From Prostheceraeus crozeri (Eukaryota > Platyhelminthes > Polycladida > Euryleptidae), in the NCBI GenBank assembly GCA_907163375.1, contig CAJQUW010013605.1, forward strand, positions 186,001 to 250,000: 64,000 nucleotides of DNA, read 5' to 3'. Positions 1-11,779 of this stretch are shown here, in pieces. A program made the translations under genes and the position numbers. The notes under the pieces are model-generated. The model was not told the DNA's origin and searched no databases. It saw only the letters and a program-made list of their open reading frames with translations. Every line of letters starts with the position of its first letter. Position 1 is the first letter of the stretch.

Positions 1-951
1 TGCTTCTGAAAGTGCTTCTCTAATACAATTTGCATGAAATGTTGCATGAACTAAAAAACAAATTTTTGGACTATCATATGAAGTTTCATTAATCAAAAAA
101 TGCGGGTTACAGATAAATCTGAAAACCTTGGAGCAGGTAACTTTTGCGCATTGGAGAATCTTATTGGATGACTGCAATAACTACAATTCCTATTTGTGGG
201 TAAGAAGATTGTCTATACGACGATTTATGAGATTAATGTGCGAAAATCGTCATTTTCACTTATTCAATGAGCTTAACTTTTTTTTCTTAATTTCCAGGGA
301 ATTTTTGGATGTGTTTCCCGAGAATCGAGACTCGAAATTATTGCGAAATCCCGTGATAAAACTTGATAAGAGTAACTAATTACATGTGCTTCGCTGAGTT
401 AAAACAGACATATTGAAAAAGACGATACTAACAAAACCTTATACCTTCTAGCTCTACACCGGCGTTTGTCAGACACAAAATGGATACTTTGGTGATCTTT
501 CGCAGAACAGCAAAGTCGTGGAATAAGTTTCCTCTAGAGGAAACCAAGGCAGCATCTTTTGCTAGTGCCGGTGCTGAAGGATTCAGGAACGTTGCTTCCA
601 CTGAGCTATATTGTCAGCTGATAATTTTTAAATCACTCTAATCATGTCATATCCTGTTCTTTACATTATCTTTTTTCTGTTTTTTCCCTCAAACTTTGAT
701 TACAAAATATAGTCATGGATAATGTTCCATGTGAGAGCGGAGGAGATTCTCTAGAAACGGCCATCTGTAACTAGGGACCTTGGGGAAAGGGACCATCGGG
801 ATATTAACATTTCACCTCGAATCTGATCCTGGAGAGGAAAGACAGTGCAAAGTCACATGCTAGGTTCATGTAGTTGGCATTTAAGACAAAACGAACCATC
901 TTGTTGTTTAATGTACTCAGAGCAAACGTCTTCTTTTTAAAATACACTTAC
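1..951. other. Intronic sequence 3' of the last COBL-like exon, nothing firm
   Basis: AT-rich. Around 480-620 (+) a translation containing RRTAKSWNKFPLEETKAASF faintly resembles the W-N-x-LP tail of LINE reverse transcriptases, but it is too short to call. No further exon of the minus-strand gene was recognised. Confidence 0.4.
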
Positions 952-1075
952 ACTTTTCAATCAGCATCTCCATGATATTGTAGTCAGCCAGGGATTTTTG
1001 CATGTCTAACGGTTCCCGAGTGTCCGGATGGCACACAACGTAATCTGGTGGATACAGCTGCTTCTCTGAACATAC
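952..1075 (-). CDS. COBL-like: Cordon-bleu-like protein, exon completing second Cobl domain
   Basis: A 124-nt exon on the minus strand, from a CCTTCAG acceptor to a GTAAGT donor, beginning in phase 0 and leaving phase 1. It encodes VCSEKQLYPPDYVV, then CHPDTREPLDMQKSLADY and NIMEMLIEK. This completes the domain begun at 3.6 kb: in vertebrate Cordon-bleu the same stretch reads ICAKCEVNPEHVIL, then ELELSKSLNELGIKEL. The shared pattern (Cys in the helix, basic-hydrophobic-Pro turn, LDL/LEL, leucine-rich last strand) is the main evidence for the family. The donor could also be read as AAAA|GTGTAAG, which would change the exit phase. The next exon downstream lies below position 1 or was not recognised, so no WH2 motif can be checked here. 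Confidence 0.7.
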
Positions 1076-1387
1076 CTGAAGGAAAAGTTTACATCGGTTG
1101 ATGTTTGTCCAAAAATTTAAATCAAGCATACAAATTTATCTTCTATATCGTCAACTGACAACTAATGAATTCATTTCTTCGATGCAAATGGAAAACAGAG
1201 AACATCGAACAGATGACTTCTTGCCTGAACCGATCACAAGGCATCGAATATTGACGAATAATAAGATCATCTTTTCGCAAATCATGTGTTTTGACCTGCA
1301 CCTTGTAAGCATTTATTTATCAGTTATAAGCACCAATGCAGTAATTAGCAAGATTATGAATGTTGCACTCAATTTGTGTCTCGAGGT

Positions 1388-1684
1388 CTGTAGATGATTG
1401 CAGGGCGAAACGCAGCGTTTATGGCTGCCAAGAAATTACTGAGCATTAATACCTAAAATCTGAGAGCATATTTCTATTCCATGCCCAGCCGAAGTGGCAC
1501 TCTGCAATCTTGATGATAATCAGCCGCACGGAAAGGCCAAGATAAATAAACACAGAGACGCCTGTTGTGCATTCCGTCAATTGGTTCAGCAATTCTAGAG
1601 GTTTTAGACTAGTTTGGACCATTCCGAGCTGCACTGATGAGCCATTGCAGGGCCAGACGCAGATTCTACGGCTGTCACGGCACT
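1388..1684 (+). repeat. Tandem pair of PLE-tail-like hammerhead-core motifs
   Basis: Two diverged direct copies of one ~50-bp module lie 245 bp apart. The second copy begins CTGATGAGCC at 1634, then ATTGCAGGGC and AGACGCAG. The first, at 1388, is missing a few bases in its CTGATGA part but keeps GGGCGAAACGCAG. Together they give CTGATGA, a GCC/GGC stem and GAAAC, the conserved core order of hammerhead ribozymes. Such motifs are known in the terminal repeats of Penelope-like elements (PLEs). I could not fold complete stems I and III by eye. This lies in the COBL-like intron between 1076 and 3535. Confidence 0.4.
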
Positions 1685-3535
1685 GTTCAAGTCTGAGGAT
1701 TGATAGTTGTCAAGCTCTTAGCTCTGATAAATGTTTCGTCTCTTTCATATTGAGCTTGAGTTCAAACTTTCCAGCATATTAAGCTGATATTGATCACAAA
1801 TCTTTAAACTAACTTCTGTCAGATGATTGTCTACTGTAAGATGAGAAGATTGAGTGAAGTTAACTTTCTAAGTACAGTACACCGACAGAGTATGAAGCAA
1901 GCTCTCGCAGATGAACTTTGTCAACTTCTGTATGTTTCTATACATTCTCTGAACTTCTAGTGCTCGAAAATTTCCTTTTATTGGCTTGGAGAACACATGC
2001 AGAAAAAGACAAATGCTGAGTATTATAGTTGAATACACGATTTGATCTGCATGTCGTCTTCGTCTTGATAGACATGAAATTCCCCTTTTTCGATAACCGC
2101 TTCTCTAAATGAAGAACAAACTTCCTTTGAGCCTCAACTTGCACTTTGCAGAACACTAAAGACGCTGCTTTGTAATGTATAGCTGCAATGTATCAATATA
2201 TATCAAAGCAAAACGTCTCTATTATTCGTAGAATTAAAATCAATAAAAAGAGAACTGATACATATTTGTATTCTCTTATAATACTAACTGACATTCTCAA
2301 TTCAGAATCCTCTTAACGTCTGCATATAGCGTAGGGAGGGGCTAATTCGCTAACTTTGTTAAATTTCATTATATTGTCGATAGCTGAAAGGAACTGTTGA
2401 ATCAAAACACCACTAAAAGCGCAAATGGCACTGCCTGTAATTGCTACAGGACAAATTCCTCTTGCATTCTCGGTAAACATGTTTACGATGAACAACTTAG
2501 CCCCACTGTGCGGCTAAGTCGTCCATTCATGGAACCACCCTACTTTAAGCTAACATTATTGTACTTCTCTTTTTTATGTGTAGTGAATATTGCATTCAAT
2601 AGTTGAAATTTATCGCTTCCTGCTCCGGCTACCACTAACAGTTGATAGAATAACAATGTTGGTCCCATTATTTACTCTTTAAAATGTCATTGATGGTAGT
2701 ACAGCATAATAGAAGATAGAAAATGAGTTTAACAAATGATGAATCCAAGTGGATGATCACTGATATCCATTGATTAGTAAGCGTTCAAGTCAGTAATACA
2801 GCCTATTCGCATAAGAAGAATTGCTTGCTTCGTAGGACCGTAGCTGTCACGTCAACACAGCTGGCTAATGCTTGACTAAAGAAGAATTGGTTTCGGTGTA
2901 AAAGTGGCTCCTCTCATGGCAAAAAATAGATAGACTTTCTCATTCTCTATGGATTTTCTCACCTATTCGGTGTTTCATTGCAGAAAACGGATTAGTTTTA
3001 ATGAGAATTTGAGAGGCGAATGCCTAGATTTGCATAACAAGCAGTTAACTTTGACAGTTGTCACGTAGCTTCAAAACTTACCCTACTAAATCGATAACGA
3101 AATTTCAAATATTCACATTATCATCCAACAGCAGCGAATAGGGGACCTACATTTGATTTCATTAGTAAGAAGTTATATTTAGACTAGTCTAAATTCAAAA
3201 GATCGAACCATGCACAGTTTCAATTATCTTTATGCTTCTGGTAGCTTCGTCTACGGGTGCGATGTTGAGATATGGCGATATTCAAAGATGCATCATTTTG
3301 ACAAATCGTCGACTTTCAGAGCAGTTAGATGCTCCAGAAATCCCAGAAATTCCAGAAAGCTTTTTTGGTGTTCGGGTCATTCAATCTCTTTTTTATTTCT
3401 TCAAAATTTGCTTCTTTTTCATCTGACTCGTTGAAATATTTTTAACAAATCGTCGACGTTCAGAGCAATTAAATAATTGCTATTCACGTGTCCGTCAAAC
3501 ACATACTCGCCAAAGCATGAAATCATGATTCTCAC
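1685..3535. other. COBL-like intron, no gene recognised
   Basis: AT-rich intron. The only structure noted is a ~37-bp diverged direct duplication (3294-3331 and 3443-3480, both containing ACAAATCGTCGAC) just inside the intron beside the 3.6-kb exon. Confidence 0.5.
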
Positions 3536-3628
3536 CTGGTCAAACACTTTCTTGACACTTTCTTTCAAGCTGATTCGAATAACGACACGCTTTTGCTGTG
3601 GCAAATGCACCAGTACACGATTCGTCAT
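3536..3628 (-). CDS. COBL-like: Cordon-bleu-like protein, exon with start of second Cobl domain
   Basis: A 93-nt exon (31 codons) between a TTTTAG acceptor and a CAG|GTGAG donor on the minus strand. It encodes MTNRVLVHLPQQKRVV and then IRISLKESVKKVFDQ, the first two strands and helix of a ubiquitin-like fold. The recalled vertebrate counterpart is [20 protein letters not shown]. It begins and ends in phase 0, so the reading frame runs from the 41-kb exon straight into the 1-kb exon. The leading Met is an internal codon, not the gene start, because it follows a splice acceptor and continues the upstream domain linker. The intron before it is about 37.6 kb and the one after about 2.5 kb. Strong splice signals plus frame agreement make this a likely real exon. 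Confidence 0.72.
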
Positions 3629-4918
3629 CTAAAATGAAGGAAGTCTTATGTTAAATGGCTCTGTTCGAGACATGTAAGATAGTGGTAATAACATTGAATC
3701 GATTGAAGCGCTTTTCAATTACCTTCGCAACAGTGCTTAGGTACATTATGAGGAAATTTCTTGTCAAACTACCAGTTGATTCAACCACAGGAATACTTCG
3801 TGGTCGATGTGGTGAGGCAAACTTAGATCGTCACAAATATTCAACATTTCAGTAGAATAATAATTTATCAGAAAAACAGCATTCCTGTGAAGGATATCCC
3901 AAGACCTTTTTTGACATTGATCCTAAACTTATGAACAGTGGCTATATATTATAAACACTGATCACAGCAAATTTATATGCAATACTGTCAGTTCTGTCCT
4001 ACACACAGTGAATTTCATGTCAAAAAATGTACAGGTCATCATCCCTCACAGTATAATAGGTGCATTCATTCACTTGGATCAAGTTACCATAGAGTGAGTA
4101 TGTTAGGTAGAGTAGCAACTTAGCATTTGTTAAATCCCCATTGTGTAAACAGTTTTGATTTTGTTAAATGAACTGCAGTTGAGACCCACATACCATATGT
4201 GAGACATGCAATTTTTACACTTTTGGAGAAATTTATACGGATTTGTCTGATCATGATAGCAATATAGAAGGAATAATAGTATTTGACAAATTGTCCTTAT
4301 CATTCCAACCTTGGAGAGACAATATAGTTCGTCAGATTAACAATCGATGGGCTACTGTTATTGCTCAGCTTTGTTAAAAATAGTATTTTCTCAAGTGTGA
4401 TCGCATCACAAAGCCTGCCACTGAAGAAGCAAAACATCCTAGTCAAAGACAAGAGATCATAATTGACTTAAAAAGATATGTAAATGGGTCCACATTTCTA
4501 TTCAGATTCAAGAAATGAAAGATAAATTTAGTGAATCATGAAATTATCTCGGTGAAAATTGATTTGAAAAGTTTAATTTTCAGTCATAGAAGCACAATAA
4601 GATCTCAACTTTTCCATGAAGACTTTCATTACAATGTGGTTCATGAAATTTCCTTGATAATCAGATAAATCTGTGCTTAATTAAGATATTTGCTAGTAAA
4701 AGCTATTTCCTTTTGATATCTATAATTTTCATACTACTTATGTAGTGGCCTCACGTCGGTACTATGTAAACACAGGAATAATTTGCAAAAATTTCGCTTT
4801 TCTAAAATTGTTGAAATAATTTTTTGGACCGCAGAAACGTAATCTCCGCAAAAAACTGAATCTTTTGATACAAATATTTTCACTGTATACATACACTTTT
4901 CTGAATCGACACTACCTA
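3629..4918. other. COBL-like intron, nothing recognised
   Basis: AT-rich sequence with frequent stops in all frames. No repeat, RNA or coding signal was recognised. Confidence 0.5.
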
Positions 4919-4920
4919 TA

Positions 4921-6310
4921 TACTCATTGACAAAGTTTTTGAAACATTTACTTCTTTAACTTCTTTCATTTTTGACTGGTATATATACATGTATGTATGA
5001 TACCTTGATAATTTAGTCACAATCTCCACCAAGTCGCTAGCACAGAAAAACAACGCATATAGCAGATTCAACTTTAATAGCGCGTGTGCCCCCTTCTAGC
5101 TCCAATACATTCAGTAATCCGAGATGGCATGGATTCACATAAGTTTCTGAATGAAGGATGTTTCAAGGAGAAGCCACTGCTCTGTCAGTCTTTCAGAGAG
5201 AATCTTCAGGGACACTGGTGGAAGTGAATAGTGGTCTCTCACTCACCGCCCAAGCTCGTCCCAGACTTGTTCAATGGATGACAAGTCAGGTGAGCGTGCA
5301 GGCCAGTCAAGGGTTTGAATGTTCAATCTCCTAACACTGGCAATGACAGCCGAGGAACGATGTGGTCTTGGAAGACGAGATCCTCCACCCTGACCACTGG
5401 GGCAACAACAGGAAGCACGATTTCATTGAGATACCTCTCTCCAGTCAACGTGCCTTTGATGATGACTGCTGTCGTTCGTCCGCCATGCCAAATGCCACCC
5501 CACAGCATAACACTTCCACCACCATATCTGTCGTGTTCTTTAATACAGCATGGGGCAAAGCGTTCACCTGGAAGACGATGCACTCTGACACGACCGTCAT
5601 TGAAATACGGAGTGAATCTCGATTCATCGGTCCACAAGACTTTCTGCCAGTGATGGTCATTCCATGAGCGATTGGCATCACACCAGGCAACTCGTCTTCT
5701 GCGGTGCTCAAAACTCAATGGAATTAGGACAACTGGTCGTCGCGATTGAATTCCAGCTTCTCGCAATCTTCGGTAAGCCGTTCGAACGCTACAGTCTATA
5801 TTTGAGGCACTCTTCCAGTGTACGACTAGCTTTGGGACTGACCCAAATCTATTCCTCTTTGCAGCTAAAACTACACGTGTGTCTGTCCTTCCTGCAGACT
5901 TTCTTGGTCGACCAGATCCCTTCTTCTTTTTAACATCTCCTTCTGCTTTCCATCGACACCACCACCTCCAAACAATGACTCTCGATAGTTGCAGCTCTTC
6001 GGCAACACTCGCACAACTTCTACCACAACGAATCATTCCAATAGCCATACCTCTGGTAAACTGATCGTGTGTCATTTTATTTTACAAAAGCTGGATTTCA
6101 GTTAACGTTTATGTTCAATTTGTAAAAGCAATTGTGAGTTGCATCGATATCAAAATTTGAAATTTGACCACCATAGATCTTTCTCCATTCTCTAATAAGT
6201 TGAATGGTAATACATAGAAAGCGAGATATTGCATCATACCAGAGAAAAAAATGAACCAAACTTCAATTCAAGCCAATGATAGTTTGTTTCATTAATTATG
6301 TCAATGAGTA
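4921..6310 (-). mobile_element. Tc1-like DNA transposon, full-length but disabled
   Basis: A 1390-bp element flanked by TA on both sides (4919-4920 and 6311-6312). The ends are imperfect inverted repeats starting TACTCATTGACA, with a second matching block (TTCATTTTT..CTGGTAT) further in. The length is normal for Tc1. The element is inserted in the COBL-like intron in the same orientation as the host gene. The target-site duplication and matching ends show a true transposition event; the transposase inside is broken, so it is a fossil copy. Confidence 0.9.
5074..6075 (-). pseudogene. Tc1-like transposase (DD34E), frame-broken
   Basis: DDE transposase of the IS630/Tc1/mariner superfamily, which cuts and pastes the element at TA sites. 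The first ~250 codons are open from ATG at 6075 (MTHDQFTRGMAIGMIRCG). They contain an N-terminal helix-turn-helix with SVAEELQLSRVIVWRW, the GSGRPRKS AT-hook-like linker, the first catalytic Asp in WTDESRF and the second in LVFQD. Just after that Asp the frame shifts. The continuation RPHRSSAVIASVRRL and LDWPARSPDLSSIEQVWDEL carries the catalytic Glu at the spacing expected for DD34E. A TGA follows ELGR, and a further shift precedes the canonical C-terminus CESMPSRITECIGARRGHTR with TAA at 5074. The total span of ~334 codons is the normal family length. At least three lesions make it inactive. Confidence 0.88.
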
Positions 6311-6825
6311 TATGTACATGTATACTTACTCTATGGCAGTTGCTGTAATTATTATCCACGATAAATAACCGAAGTAAAGGTATTGTAAAAATATTTCTAA
6401 AGTATTTTTAGAAATCTCTATTCGAGTTCTGTTCAGCACCTGACTATCTCAAAGCAACCAAACATACTGCCGACACTGTTTTAAGGTGTTGTTGATTACT
6501 GATCACTTTCCAACAGACACCTAAAAAATTATTTTTTTGAAAACAGCGTGAAAATCAAATTATGAATTGCTATGTATAGTAAGATAACCGAGTTGGTAAA
6601 AACTGTTGCCACCATTGAACCGAGCAAATTGTGTTCAGCCATTTCGGGACGATTGATTCATAGGAACATCGAACAATGAGCCCCTGGTTTTTCAGAGCCC
6701 AGAATAGCCCGAGTAAAATACGGTTGAGAAACAGGTCTCTTCACCGTTCGAGTAATAAGCGTCACCCAGTCATTCCTCCTTGCGTCCTTTATGCTTAATT
6801 ATTGAGTTCACTGCTCTCTCATGCT

Positions 6826-6982
6826 AGGGACTTGGACGGTGCTGACATTGTCAGACTTGATATGGAGCCGTGTGATCTTTTAACCCAATGCCCTTCCTAC
6901 CGACTTCCAATGACACTTTCCGCACTTGACCACAGGACCGAAATATCACTACGCCAAGCACGTAACCACTGTGCCACAGAGA
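6826..6982 (-). mobile_element. tRNA-derived SINE, copy 1
   Basis: On the minus strand it begins GTGGCACAGTGGTTAC, a pol III A-box-like tRNA head, and runs through CGTAGTGATATTTCGGTCC to a tail containing CACCGTCCAAGTCCC. It is ~75-80% similar by eye to copies at 11589-11779 and 62484-62676. Its distal tail appears interrupted: a matching piece, AGCGTCACCCAGTC, sits further left near 6757. It is diverged and therefore old. Confidence 0.75.
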
Positions 6983-6989
6983 CCACACA

Positions 6990-9785
6990 AATTTGTACAT
7001 AAGACGAAGTTGTACATTTATTATTTTCGGATTGTAAAGCAACCAGAAATATTTCAAATCATTACCGCTGCCATCGAATATTCCAGGTCGATGTTCAATC
7101 CTATCCTAATGAGAAATTGCAATCATACAGTGAAGAAAAACTCGTCATTCTACCTACCATAATCTCCTAACCAAACAAGCCTCGCAGTATGCAGAAATCC
7201 CCGAAGGGATTTATTGAAGCATAAATTCATAACGGTATGTGTTTTGCAGCAATTGACCTTACTGCGATGTTCATGCAACCTTAAATTGAAGATTTACGAC
7301 ATAATCTATCGATGGCTTATCTTTCGTCTAAAGATTGAATGTCATATCTCACGCATCTTCACAGATAAATGTGCTTCACCTCGCACCAGCAACATCGTCT
7401 GTTGCTATACTTTTTCTAGATTGGCAGAAGTCGCAACTTTTAAAATGGCTTCATTTATGGCTGCTGAAATCTATTGCAGTATCGTACATTACAATGGAAT
7501 CAAAGATTCGAAGATAGTTATCTACAGAGAGTGCTTGATGTTGAATTTGGAGTTTTCACGCCATTAGTTTTCGGAACAAATGGAGGTATGGGAGTTGAGG
7601 CACAGATGTTTTTTCGAAAGCTGGCAGAGAAGATCGACCGCTTTAAAAAAAAGAAGACTACAGAAGCGTTATCACATGGATAAGAACTCGTATTTCATTT
7701 CAAATCTTTAGGTCAGTGCAGTGGTGTGCTCGACGAAGTAGAGTCCCTTTTAAGAAGAATGAATCGGAGGAAGTGATGAATGATTTCCACCTCAGTGTTG
7801 CGTCTGCCGATCTATTTTGGCACATTTCTTGCTTAATCATCAAAAATAATTATTTCAGAAAATTCATGTTTACCAAAAGGTTTTTAAGTCTATTTCCTTA
7901 ATGGTCTTTGTCATTCCACAACATTCATGCAATTATGTTTTGGTGCTTTATAGGTGATAATTGTGCCTCTTTACAGTGATCATGCGTAGAATTCCGTGTG
8001 TTATTTGCTTGAATTTTACTCCTTTTTCTTAAATCAATTTTGTCTCATTATTTCGGAGATAGTTACAGTTACAAAGGGATGCTTATTTTCTGCGGACCAT
8101 GGAATTCCGCGCATAAAAAATCATTTTTCTATCAGTCTTAAAAATGAAATGTTTCCTGCACCGGCATCTTTGACTAGATTTGTACAGTTGTCACTTTTCA
8201 TGACATGCGATGACGCAAACTGCTCCTCATTTTGTGAGATTGAAAATATCATAGTCCACGTAACCTATGCCTGACGGCAATGGAGCATCTGGGAACATTT
8301 AAAACTCATTTTCAATAAATTGTGAGATCAAAGCAGGTGCACGCAGGCTCACAAACAGTTCGTCCAGTTACCACTAACGTTTTCTATAATGTTAGCCATA
8401 TCTTAGCGTTACTACATATAAGAATTCTTGATTATTACCATAAACCGCGGAAATTTGGCTTCATGCCGCAGAATTTCAACCATTTTACAGCGGAAATTGA
8501 ATACTCCTGGTTATCAGCTTCAGAAAGGACATGCATGATTCACTGATAGTCCAAAGAGCTGATCAATCATAATCTGCTTTCTATATATATACTGAAATTA
8601 CCACTGATGGCTTTCTAACAATGGTGCGTGGTGAGAGTGCTTCATGTATTGCAGCGATAGTATTGCATGTAAATCTGTCGATTATTCTAATGACTGAACC
8701 ACGACACGGCTTGCTTTGCATATCTTGTTGACATCGTTTAACATCATGAATAATTATAAGCTGAGAGGTTGGGTTCATTCACTCACACATTTGCAACGAA
8801 TTTAAAAATGCTTTCGTTCTGCAACCTCTGAATCTTCCATTATAAAAATGTCGGTTTTCTATTATTCCCTATGTCCTTATTAATACCAGCTAAGGAACTG
8901 AGTGAAGAAGTTGATGCGGTAAGAAGAAATTGTCCATATATTCGTTTTATTGAACTTGAAGGAAAAATGACTCTAAAATATTACGTTTTATATTCGATAG
9001 TTACAACAGAAGTCAACGTTCAGTCAGATTCGTAACTAAGTCAGGTCAACTTTCATTTTGTTGTAACAATGAAAACCAAAACATTCCAAAACATAATTGT
9101 CTGTAATTTACAAGTAACAGCTTCCAAATTTGCGCCATCTTCTAGCATCATTGGTAATCAAAGATCACGTCCAAGGAAGAAAGGAGTGTAACCGGCGGAC
9201 TGCAAGACAATTCTGGAATATGCAATACGATAAATGAGATGAATGAATCTCACAACGCAGCAGAAACTTTATTATTGCTACCTCAGCGAAGATCTCGAGT
9301 CGATTTAAAGTAATTACATTTACTATGATAGCCACAAATTATCTTATGTGCTCGATTATTTAAGTCTGTAATTTTGCAATTAGTGTTACACATAAATGAC
9401 CGCCAACTGGCGAGCAGCACATTACATGAACACATTAGCATGAGAAATTTTTATGTCTTTGCCTTGATATGGTCTGCACTTCCAACAGCAGTCTTTATAA
9501 CTCGAAGCATTATACAAACGTCTTGATAAAGAACATCGAACATTAGATAGTTTAACTTAAAGGCATAATTTAGTGTAAGACAATGAATATTTGTAAAGAT
9601 CACTACAGCAAGCATTGTTTACAGAACACTTGAATGTTTGATTTGAATACCAAAGCACTAAATGGTAAAACAAGAAAACAACTTATTGTCTATCGAATCA
9701 AATATTGTTGGTAAATACAATAGCAGAAGGCGGGAGGACCATGATTCGAAAGTAGAAATAAGCAAACACTCATCCGAGTGAATAC
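6990..9785. other. COBL-like intron, nothing recognised
   Basis: AT-rich intronic DNA. Several short open frames (for example 7214-7567 and 7996-8274) show no family resemblance and no codon character. No element ends were found. Confidence 0.5.
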
Positions 9786-10637
9786 CTGCCGATGTTGTTA
9801 GAAACATAAATTTACAGAAGTAAAAATATGCCGACGTTTCACGGACGGACGGTTAGTCGTGGCAGTCCTGACAAATAGAGTGATTTTACAAAAGTTCTGA
9901 TTCTCGTTGCAACAGTCTCGTGACGCCTGTTCATCGAAGGTTGATGATAATTAATCAAACAATCTTCCACCAAACTTGCCTCAACCGAATCATGCACAAG
10001 CTTTAAGATTTCTACATTAAAATCGTCAATACCATTGGCACTCCTACAATGATCACTTAACGCGCTAAAATTGTTTCTATATTTTATGCTGTTTTTATGT
10101 TCGTTATATCTCAAATTAAATGGACGAGCAGTTTTTCCAATATATTGGCCCCTAAAAAATTTTCGAGTGAACTGATAAATTACACAAGTTATATCACAAA
10201 CATAATGAGAAAGTAATTTTTCACAAAGGTCACAATTATTATGCCTGTACATCGGTTTGCAACGAGAATCAGAATTTTGTAAAATCACTATTTGTCAGAG
10301 CTGCCAGACTAGGCGTCTGGGCGTGAAACGTCGGCATACTTTTACTTTTGCAAATTTTACATTTATAACAACATCGGCAGTTATCCACTCGGGAGAGTTT
10401 TTTGCTTATTTCTACTATTGTTGGTAAGTTTAAAATGTCTGATACGGAGTCGATTGTCTCTGCAACTGTGATGTCATCATCATGCTTCACGAGTTTGGTT
10501 GTTGAAGAAAGATAAAAATATGAGATCCTATCTAGGCTACAAATAAGTAAGGGCCCTAACAAATTAGGACCGAGGTTGGTTTCATGGCTATATGGAATGC
10601 CATCAATAACACCGAACTTAATTATTGGATACTTCAA
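9786..10637 (-). mobile_element. Penelope-like retroelement fragment with inverted ends
   Basis: Fragment of a PLE, a retroelement class whose protein is a reverse transcriptase fused to a GIY-YIG endonuclease. Two arms of about 125 bp, 9786-9912 and 10257-10380, are inverted copies of each other. Both start CTGCCGATGTTGTTA and contain ATGCCGACGTTTCACG and CTGATTCTCGTTGCAA. The endonuclease frame lies between and across them. Sequence from 10381 to 10637 continues open on the minus strand and includes a cysteine cluster (CRCCYKCKICK), which may be element-derived. I recognise no reverse-transcriptase motif here, so the element is 5'-truncated or rearranged. Confidence 0.75.
9839..10288 (-). 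pseudogene. GIY-YIG endonuclease domain of a Penelope-like element
   Basis: A 149-codon open frame with a GIY-YIG nuclease domain. A Cys pair (CDLC) is followed by YVCDITCVIYQF, then GQYIGKTARPFNLRYNEHK (the YIG..R..EH core), HC and finally SLVEDCLINYHQPSMNRR (the Glu-containing helix and the L..P.N end). In PLEs this domain nicks target DNA to prime reverse transcription. Both ends of the frame run into the inverted terminal arms, so start and end residues are probably not native. The downstream strand carries the hairpin-rich tail shared with the right arm. It is a retroelement remnant, not a host gene. Confidence 0.75.
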
Positions 10638-10639
10638 TA

Positions 10640-11275
10640 AATGCTTTTGATTGATTTAAATACAATGTAAATAAAGGTGAACTGATGTCATCAGCGCTAC
10701 TAATACCTTCCTATGTTGGACAGACTGAGTGGAAAAGAAGGACACCATAAACTCTTTGCCCTATTGATCTCCATCCTGCGCCGTGTAACAAACATTTAAT
10801 TGAGCTAATAGTGTCGTCTTAATGTCTAAATTATCGTTGGCGTGTGATAATGATGTTCAAGGAAGCAAAGGGCGTAATCAATACAATGATTGAAAGTCGA
10901 AAGCTGAGACAAGTAGACGACAAGATGATATGCGCCATGTAATCCGCCTAATCTTCAATGGTTCTCACTACTCAGTATCTATATGATGACAGCTCACTCT
11001 TTTCTCAATAGTAAAACATTGTGCTGTGAATGACAGAATCCGATCTACAGCCACAGAACTATTTTCAGACATGAAAAATGCATTGATTCCACACAGCGTG
11101 ACACGTACATCAAAGTAATATCAAAAAGTACTGGTTATGAATGTCCTGCAAGATGCACTTCGTATAATTCTGATGTCAGGGTCATAAGAATAGACAAATT
11201 GTTCTAGGAGAGTGGTTCTTACACAACAGAAATGTAGCCGGTTTAGAATACTTCCAAGAAATAAAGTTGCGTAAA
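10640..11275. other. Intronic DNA, nothing recognised
   Basis: No gene or repeat recognised between the PLE fragment and the TA microsatellite. Confidence 0.5.
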
Positions 11276-11297
11276 GTATATATATATATATATATAT

Positions 11298-11342
<45 letters not shown>
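11276..11342. repeat. (TA)n microsatellite
   Basis: About 65 bp of nearly pure TA dinucleotide with one GA interruption near 11299. The apparent tyrosine-isoleucine frame across it is an artefact of the repeat. Confidence 0.97.
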
Positions 11343-11344
<2 letters not shown>

Positions 11345-11588
11345 TAGCATGATATAAACATACGAGATAGCAAACTTACGAATAGCGTGTTATCGGAATT
11401 ACCGATAATCTATTTCACACATCAAAGCAGATGTTTAGGTAAGCGATTCATGCAATAGTAAGTAGCTGAATTGAAAAAGCAAATAATGCAGCTTAGGCAG
11501 AAAAGTAAAAATACATGTTTTTTGTTTAGAAACATTTGTGAAAACATTTTGTTAACAGTTGTGTTTAAATCCTGACCACTACCTTAAT

Positions 11589-11779
11589 AAAACATGATGG
11601 TATAACGTCACTAGTCCCCTTACTGGGGCTTTGACGGTGCTGACACAGTCAGACTTTAATCTTGAACTTTGTGATCTTTTAGTCCGGATGCTCTTTCTGA
11701 CGACTTCCAATGACACTTTCGTGGCTCGACCACTGGACCGAAAGATCACAAGGCCAAGCACTTAACCACTGTGCCACGG
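11589..11779 (-). mobile_element. tRNA-derived SINE, copy 2
   Basis: Best-preserved intronic copy. The minus strand starts CCGTGGCACAGTGGTTAAG (A-box-like), continues CTTTCGGTCCAGTGGTCGAG (B-box-like), then a body, then a tail with AGTCGTCAGAAAGAGCATCC and AGCCCCAGTAAGGGGACTAG, ending near CATGTTTT. The tail from AGTCG onward matches the 3' tail of the LINE at 35506-35635, as expected for a SINE copied by that LINE family. Confidence 0.82.

Noticed and set aside
480-620. Possible LINE reverse-transcriptase tail (WNKFP motif)
   Set aside because: Only about 30 residues with weak resemblance and no supporting tail or second motif.
5315-5667. Plus-strand open frames of about 100 codons
   Set aside because: Antisense shadows of the Tc1 transposase.
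11182-11373. Open frame of alternating Tyr and Ile
   Set aside because: A direct product of the TA microsatellite.
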